This document shows, piece after piece, positions 56,391-64,000 of a DNA stretch of 64,000 nucleotides. The stretch is from NCBI GenBank assembly GCA_013396755.1, contig VWZF01003199.1:214631-278630 (forward strand). The letters are read 5' to 3'. Each line of letters begins with the position of its first letter. Positions within the stretch are counted from its first letter, which is position 1. The position numbers and the translations under genes are program-made. The DNA is from Sclerurus mexicanus (lineage: Eukaryota > Chordata > Aves > Passeriformes > Furnariidae). The notes under the pieces are model-generated. The model did not search any database, had not been told where the DNA came from, and worked only from the letters and a program-made list of their open reading frames with translations.

Positions 56391-59300
56391 AATAAGAATA
56401 ATATTTTCTGGTTTCATTACTGTGAAAGACTCTTCTTAGCACTTTTCCAGGTCTGTCCCATCCAGTGTCCAGAGCTGCCCTTGAGAGAGGCAACATATTC
56501 AGTATCACTCACCTAACAAACACTGGGACACAGGGACATACAGCGGTTTTAGCAGCCTCTTTTACAGTCACAGGACAGAATTAACCATATGCAGCTTTTA
56601 CAACTCTCTTTCTGAGAAACATTATCCTTCACCTACATTACACAGAACTACAGGTCTTCTGGTTTATACGTACGATTCAGTCTTTATTTGTCAAATAAAG
56701 AAGCAAAACATAAGGTTTAAGTGTCATTTACAGAAAATGAACACATCTCACAGCATTAGCTTTGTGCCTGAGTGATTTTGTGCATCACAGGTTTAATGTC
56801 TCACTCTCAGTGTACCCTGTAGCCTTGGAGACTGAGGTTCAGATCCCACTATGCTGCAAACTCAAAAAAAACCCCAACTACAAACTTCATTTTCCCTTCT
56901 AGAGCAAATGATGAGTGACATAAATCCTTTGAAATGCTGCAGCTGAAGTCCTCAGACCATTACTTGGGATTACAATAGCAGAATAAAATAGGTAGGAAAT
57001 TTCTGCATTTATGATGGGTAGAAGACAGAGAAGAATGAAACAAGGCGAAGAGAAAGTAAAGGGGCTATTTCTTGATCCTTTCCTGTGGGAGGAAGGAGGG
57101 AGCTCTTACACAGAAACACCTGAAAGCAGGAGAAGGAAAGTGTTTGAGGAATGAGCTAAAACAGGTTAAAGTCACCTGATATCAAGGACAAGGAAATAAG
57201 AAAAACTTCAAACCTTCCCATTTTAAACTAGGAAAATAGCAAAGTGAAACTGGGAGGAAACAGTGCAGGAGGTAAAAGAGAACCCAGAAGTATGTAAGGG
57301 CTGAGGACTTTCAGGGTTTAGTTTGCAATGGAAGAGAAGCAGAAAATGAATCAGGGCAGAGAACAACAGAGAAGAGAATTAGCCAGCGGAGAAGTGCAAG
57401 CCATGGCTGTGAGCAGAAAAACAGGTGGAAACTAAAACAAGAAAGGGTGGTAGGATACATCTGATGACAGCAACACCAAAAAGCTGAACACAGCACTTCT
57501 CTGAAGAGGAGAAGATGGAAGGAAGCAGGATAGGGGAGAGGCAGCAATGAAAAAGCAGCAGTGCAGCATTCCCCTGGCACCTGACCTGATTCAAGCAACA
57601 TGAATTATCAGTTTAGACCTGAGAAATATCAAATACAGGCATTGAAGTTTCTGAAGGATTCAGGACATACACAGACAGGCCAGGAAGATGACAGGAACAG
57701 ATGCATTTTTTACAGAAGGCATTTCAGAAACAGCAGGAAAAAGCCAGGTGATATTAAAATCAGCAACATGACCAGTGGAGTAAGCAGAAAAGACGGAAGG
57801 AAATATTAATCAAACTAAGGAGGACAGAAGGAAGTAGCAGGTCTTGCAACCTGGATGCAGGATTTAAATTTATACTTACCACGGGAAAACAAAAACACGG
57901 CAGAGAAAGGATCTAGCAAAGGCAATGGGAACCACTAGCAGGTAAGGGTAACAAGATGGAGAAACAGCATCAGCAAGACAGGAGGAATAAAAAAGTCAGA
58001 GTGGCACATAAACAAGAACCCTGTCTCAAAGAATTTGAAAAATGCTGAGCAGAAAATTGCTATAGCAGGACCCCAAAGTACAAGTATGTACAAGGCTACA
58101 CCAGAGGAAAGGAGCGTAATGACAAGGAAAAGTATAAAAATGAAGACAAAAATCTCTTTCACAGGTTTGCAGCATTCCCTGCTAAGTTATGAGCAGCAGT
58201 ATCTACAGCTCTACATTAGTCCTTAGGAGAGGTTGGAAGGACAGGCCTAGAGTGCCGTTCCACATAGTACAGTGTCACCTCAAGCAGAGTCCAGAGAGGT
58301 GACAAAGGTGAAAAAAAGCCTACTATGCTTCCCTTCCTTTTCTAACTGGTCTTTGTTTTACTCTGTTGCTTCAAGTCCTGTCCTCCTGTGAGAAGCTTCA
58401 TTCTGGATCTTACTAAAAATTGGTGTCATCCTCCAAAGGATCCTTTCCTACAGAGTAAGAGCATGCTCCATTCCCACAGCATTCTCCCTGTGACAGACTG
58501 GACCGGGACCGCACTGTTCATCAAATCCTGCAACTGCCAGCAGCCTGTCTGCTCTGCACTGGTGGCAGATAATTAAAACCTTCCTCGGTGCTGCTTTCTC
58601 CACTCAGAATAGAAAGTGCCTCTCTCCCCATTATGAAACCCATTCCTCGCCCAGAACAAAGGCTGGAAGTTACTGACAAGTACAGATCTCACCACAAGAA
58701 AGCAGGGCCAGCACAATTTATATTGTTTCCTCCCTTGCCATCTATGTGTGGGGCCCCAAAGTGATGACATCGTGGCTCAGATGCTACAAGAACAAATTCA
58801 TGGACCAGAGACTCACTGGAGACTGCCTAGATGTCTGTGTCAGGTTAGGAGTTCCTGGAAGCAGAAATAATAGCAGGATGAAGCTGAGAGAATTGGAATC
58901 TGCAAAACTGGGAGTCAGAACACTGAAGAGAGACTTGCCCTTTGCTAGTCCTGTTCATCTGAGCCTACTGGGAAGAAATTGGTGAATGTGATTCTGGTTT
59001 TAAGATCATGTGGACAGGGAATACTAACCTGGGGAAAGCAGCACCATGTCTGCTGGCAGACATGACAATACAATACTGGTGATCCTTGAAACATCAGGAA
59101 ATTGATAAGAAATAATGTCATCTGCCAGCAGAACAGAGGCATCATGTAGCTGGGATCCTGACAAAATTTACTCACAGTCCAAATACAGATTTTACTTAAT
59201 TTTCTGAAAATCCTTTTGTAAATCCATACTAGTCAATTTTACAACTATCTTACAACTAAAGAGGTTCAATCTGTAATTACAGGGGAGACATCAAACCTTT

Positions 59301-60928
59301 TGACTCGTAACCAGGATGGGTTTGAAATGCTGATCCCAGAACACTGATATTGTGCCAGTAATCATTGTACTAACTGAATACACATAAGTAATGCCAATCT
59401 GTCTTGCAGTTGGAGTAGAGGCTTGTTGGTCTCTTTCAACTCTTCTGTTCTATTCTTTTCATATACTCTTCAAAAGATTTTTGGTCTAGCTGTTTCATCA
59501 AACTGAGAACTACTACTCTGTTGGTCACCTAATGCAATCAGTAATTCTTTTAATTCTTGCTTTCCAGAACACAGGCACCAATCTGTATTGGTGAACTGCT
59601 CTGTGGGGCTCTCCTGGAAAAAGCCTTGCTGCTGACAATCATCCATTGGAAAATCAGCAACAGAGTTTAAGTCAAAAGCTGATGAATTAGTGCTCAGTGT
59701 TTATTCAGCTCTTCATGTACTACTAACAAATGCCTCACAGACATCCCTTATCTATCTCTGACGTGCCAAAAAAATCCCTTTTTTTTCTTCATGCTTTTCC
59801 CCTTGGAAGTTGGAAATTTGGTCTTATCCCCATTTTACAGACATGGAATTGAGAGAGATGAGGAGAAAATAACATAAGAGCCAGATTTTTGAAGGCTTTC
59901 AAGAAACTGTGAAACAGCCAGTGTGTAACTTGTGCTTTTGGAGTGACAAACAAGGGTCTTTATCTTTCAAATACAAACGGAGTTCTGAGAGGCTCGAGTC
60001 TGCTGACCAAAGCAGCCGCAGGAACAGCACCCTAAACACCAGGCCCCAAACACAGGCACAAAGGTTACTTTTGAAACTTTAACTTCCCTCAATGGAAGTT
60101 AAAGGCTCCTGTCTTGCTCATAACTCTTAAAAAAATCCACACTGGACAATAACTCAAACTGAAGTTTGACCTGTTCAGAGAGCAAAAGCAAATTGAGATG
60201 GAGTTTCAAGGTTTTTGAACAGCACGAACATATATGTGACACAGCAGAATATTCCACGTCACTTTATCAGGAGTGCCACAAGTGAAATCCATGCTTATTC
60301 ACAAAATGCAGAGAATCACTAAATGTAAATGCAAGAGACATTTGGCAATATGTCCTTAAAGTGGGGAAAGCAGCAGTTGGCACAGGAGCTCTGTGGAGGA
60401 TGAGGAGATGGAGAGTGCTCCCACTGAGCAGAAGACAGGCAGATGGAGGTTGCTATCCCTTGATGTGAAGCTTATGAGTGTCCTCCTGCAAGGAGAAGAC
60501 TTCAAGACACGTTTTTGAAAGCTCTAGTAATTTTTCTGAGAGTTGATTGTAGCTGTGCCTAAGGTCAACCTCTTGTCCATCAACATGGAATGGATAACAC
60601 AATTTAATGAAGTTCTGAACTATTAACATATAGATTAAAAAAACTCACAATACTGCATGGGAATGAAACAGGGAAGCAAAGCTCCTAGGATATCAACGCA
60701 TCTCCACTGGTGGTATTCCACACAGACATAGAATTACATTTCTCAGATATGTATATTGATTGTGTAGTTAATGGCAATCAATGGCACTCTAAAAATGTGT
60801 GGTCAACCCTTCTTCTATTCCATCCAGGGCTGGTACTGGAGTGTTGAACAATTTCACACAACATGTCATTTTCATCCTACAAATATCAGTGTGCTGGTAC
60901 TTTCCCCAGATCCTCTGGTCCAAGATCT
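56391..60928. other. AT-rich non-coding stretch
   Basis: 4.5 kb without recognised gene, transposon or RNA gene. ORFs are all under 100 codons and carry no known motif. Confidence 0.6.
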
Positions 60929-60990
60929 CTGCAAAACAAAACAAAACAAAACAAAACAAAAAAAAAAAGAAAAACAAAAACCCACCTTCA
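60929..60990. repeat. (CAAAA)n / A-rich low-complexity repeat
   Basis: Five or six 'caaaa' units followed by an A-rich run. Confidence 0.95.
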
Positions 60991-61424
60991 GCATTCTTCG
61001 TCCCCACATCTCAGCTGGTTCTTTTCACCCTCCTTGATGATTCACAAATCTAAGTCCATTATAATACCAGTGCAAATGTTATCCCTTCAGGCTACTATTT
61101 TAGCTATATCCATATCTCACTTCCCCCGTCTGTACTGTAGTCTTGACAGGGCAATAAAACAAACCACTCTTGTAGATCCCTACAGCTTTTTCCTGCACTT
61201 CCTAACTTCTGTGACAAGACACAGGATGATTGTTTCTTCTCTCCACTTCCAACATCACTGCCATTAGTATCTAAAGTTTAGTATATACTAAACTTTCTAT
61301 CTCTCCTTTTGAAGAAGAAAAGATTCCATTATCAAAGAATGAGAAAATCACAGTATCTTCCTTGATAGTGGTGGTGTTTTTTGGAGATGTTTACATTCTT
61401 AACAATGACTAGGAAGCTGGTTCC

Positions 61425-61570
61425 TGTGATTGCATTCAGTACTCAAGGCCAGGTTGGATGGGGCTTGAAGCAATCTGATCTAGTGAAAGATGTCTCTGTC
61501 CATGGCAGAGGGGTGGACGAGATGATCTTTAAAGGCCACCTCCAACTCAAACCATTCTGTGATTCTGGAA
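61425..61570 (+). mobile_element. CR1 LINE 3'-end fragment
   Basis: 'ggccaggttggatggggct', 'gaagcaatctgatctagtg', 'ctgtccatggcagaggggt' and 'gatgatctttaaaggccac', ending 'ccattctgtgattctgg'. Confidence 0.95.
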
Positions 61571-63840
61571 TTGTATCTTGTTTTGTTAATCACAACCTCT
61601 TTGATGGCACAGACGTATTTCATGCAGTATTTATGTTGCACACTCAAGACTTCCGTGTGCATAACTCACAAGTTGTGTTGTTTATCTCCACATTTTCCTG
61701 CACCGCCCTTAGCCTTGCCCTGTCACTGAGGCCTCTCTGTGGTATTACATTACAATAAAATGATCAAGATCTGAGACTCAAACCATATGTTCTCCTGGAT
61801 CCAATTCTTACCACATTGTCCTAGACTGGCAGATGAATCCAGCCCTTCACTCTTGCAGTGACTGGGAGAGACAGGACAATATCAGCAGTGCTAGAACCAA
61901 GTATTTTAGGTAGCAATGCTTTTAAGGCACAGCACTTCTGCTTAGCAAAACACAGATCTGTAACCTTCTTATCATTCCAGAATTGTTTTCCAGGTGCAAG
62001 CTGATACAGGGACCATGCTGGTAACCTTCAGCTTGTACTCAAATGGTTAAGAATGCAGAACAGGGAAGGGAAAATGCTTGTAGAAGATCAGAAACACAGA
62101 TGATGTATTGCTGAGTCAGCCCATAGAAAGACACAAACTTCTTTGGTTCACCTGGAATTGAAGAGTCATGATCCTGTGGATACAGAGTACCCATCTCTGG
62201 GTACAATACCTCCCATTTGATCTCCCCTCTCCTTCAGTGGTGCTGGCATGTTCCCTCCCAGGCTAGGCAGCCTGGCTGTGCCTCTCTCTGGAGCACTCCC
62301 TGTTCCTCATTTGGGGTTCTCTGACGTCAGCTGTGAGGTCAGGCAGGCAGGGCCCCCTCCCAAACACAACAGACTATAGATAGCTGCAGCAGCAAATGCT
62401 TTTCATTATGTATCCCCTCCTCTCTAGCCCCCCGCGGGTGGGAGCAGCAAGAGGCCCCTGTGCTGCTCTGCTATGTGTTTTCTGTTATTTGGGGTGAGCT
62501 GTGCATTCCTCACAAGCTTTGAATGTCATGCAAAGCCCCGGGGGAATCCTCAGAGGAGTGGGAGGAGAGAGTAGGCAGGGGAAGCTCTCTGTGCATACCA
62601 GGGAAGAGGCACCCCCTGCCCATGTCAGGCTGTGGAGATGCCCAAAGCAGAGGGATGTGCCAGGTCTGTGGCAGCACACCCTCCTACGCAGCAGCCAGCC
62701 CCTCAGAGATGGATTTAAAAGCTTTCTACTTCCCACCAGCAGGACTTGCTCAGCTAGGCCTAGTCTGGCAAAGCAGACCATGAGGTGATAGATCTGTGTG
62801 TGCCCAGAAAGTGAAGAAACAACTTCAAATTAAGACTGATTGTGAATCAAGAACAGTTGAATATAAATTGGCCATTAAGACACACAACAAGAAATCTGGA
62901 GATTTCTAGCTATTACAGCAATCAGGGGCCAAAACACCCTTTCAAACTAAAAAGGACATAGACACAAAAATCCCATCTGCTTTCCAGTGAAAGCCTGATA
63001 AAATTGCGATTACAGGATTTTTTATCTGCAACAGCTAAGGATCACACACACACAGACCCAAGAATGACTGCACACTGCCGTCTCATCTCGTACCATGGAA
63101 ATCTGACATGAACTCCCTTCCTGGGGCACACATACGGTGCCTTGTACTAAGGACAGGAAAATAAACTCCAGGCCTGGGCCTGCCCCTGCCCCCCTCCCTT
63201 CCTCCCCAAAACTATCTGTGCCTATGTTTGTGTTAAACCCGTGATGCCCAGTTCATGTTTCAGTGTGAGCTCACAGAGTTTGCACAGAAGAATGTTATGG
63301 ATATAGAAACAGGACTGGAAAGGACTTCCTGCGATGGCTGGAAGGAGTGAGCTCAGTGGCCACGCCCCAATCTGCTGCCACACATTTTGTTCATAAATAC
63401 ATCTCAGAGAAAAACTTCCATGTGGTTGTTGATTAAATGCCAGCACTGGGCTGAGGACTGAGCTTTAGGGTCCCACTTATAAAAATACATACTAACCATT
63501 CTCCATAAAAGTTACATTTTGAGATTGTAACTCACTTAAAGCACAGTATACTAATTTGTGGAGCGCAAGACCTGCACAGACGCTGAGTCGGAGAGCGCAT
63601 GCAGCACTCGTGCCGTATCACACCGCTCAGGCTACCACGGCTCCCCTGTAACTCCCAGCACAAATCAAAAAAAGAAATAACATGACACATTCACCACGGC
63701 TGCCACAGACACTTGTCCTTGGCACAGCCAGCCTCGAGACCCCACTCCAGGACCCCAACAGAGCCCTGTCCCAAACGGCGGTGCCACCAGTGCCACCTCC
63801 GCTCTAGGTGCAGCCAAGGGACAGAGCGTGGCACGAACCC
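61571..63840. other. Non-coding stretch with possible regulatory sequence
   Basis: No gene recognised. 62.30-62.55 kb is less AT-rich and carries a perfect CRE palindrome (62322-62329) and an octamer-like 'atgcaaag' (about 62529). This could be a regulatory element, but the call rests on short motifs only. Confidence 0.4.
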
Positions 63841-64000
63841 CCGAGGGCGCTGCTGACGGAGCCCCGCTCAGGCCACGCCGCCGCCCCCGGCCACGCGCGG
63901 GCGGCACCGGCACTGGCGGGCCGGGCCGGGAGGGGGCGCGCGTGACGTCACTGCCTGCGCGCGGCGTGCGTGACATCACTGCCTGCGCGCGACGCTCCGC
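63840..64000. promoter_or_regulatory. CpG-rich promoter-like sequence at right edge
   Basis: Very CpG-dense, with GC-box-like 'ggagggggcgcgcg' and two tandem modules starting with CRE-like TGACGTCA (63943-63950) and TGACATCA (63971-63978), each followed by CTGCCTGCGCGCG. Typical of a housekeeping-type CpG-island promoter for a gene starting at or beyond the edge; the direction cannot be told from this piece. Confidence 0.55.

Noticed and set aside
56810..56865. tRNA-like B-box ('ggttcagatcccac')
   Set aside because: No cloverleaf could be formed and no A-box lies at the right distance.
63665..63979. 104-codon minus-strand frame in the right-edge CpG island
   Set aside because: Proline/arginine-rich translation of CpG-rich DNA. 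I looked for the human DCHS1 neighbour MRPL17 here and did not recognise it.

Overview
The window is vertebrate genomic DNA and almost certainly from a bird. Degraded CR1 LINE copies are scattered through it, many ending in the typical avian 3' tail (a run like 'cttccaac..' followed by ATTCTATG-type octamers), and the one recognisable gene has short GT-AG introns. I cannot assign a species. The right half (about 43.5-63.8 kb) is AT-richer, repeat-rich and without recognisable genes. Two short CpG-rich blocks stand out there, one interrupted by an assembly gap of 157 N.

The left 39 kb is one gene on the minus strand: DCHS1 (Dachsous cadherin-related 1), the giant protocadherin that pairs with FAT4 in planar cell polarity and Hippo signalling. 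I placed 20 coding exons (numbered 2-21 to match the 21-exon human gene as I remember it). Every junction is GT-AG and the reading phase closes exactly from exon to exon. They encode a signal peptide, 27 cadherin repeats, a transmembrane helix near 1.02-1.09 kb and a long conserved cytoplasmic tail. The tail is cut by the left window edge roughly 10-15 codons before its expected stop. About 3,254 residues are present. Non-coding exon 1 and the promoter are not proven; the CpG-rich block around the gap (42.66-43.31 kb) is the best candidate.

Layout: exon 21 (1-2577); a compact exon cluster, exons 20-3 (2.8-23.2 kb), with a 4.5-kb intron 7; the 14.1-kb intron 2 (23.2-37.4 kb), holding a CR1 cluster, a CpG-rich block at 30.8-31.45 kb and a G-poor tract near 36 kb; exon 2 with the start codon (37.4-39.2 kb); then intron 1 or upstream flank up to 64 kb with about ten CR1 fragments and simple repeats. 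The last 150 bases are a CpG-rich promoter-like sequence with a duplicated CRE/GCGC module.

This is not a new multi-gene system. The most interesting points are local: a 3' splice site (exon 7) apparently built from a CR1 tail, a furin-type RAKR site just outside the membrane in the last cadherin repeat, a possible in-frame alternative donor at exon 11, a tetranucleotide array close to the exon 16 acceptor, and the duplicated CRE module at the right edge.
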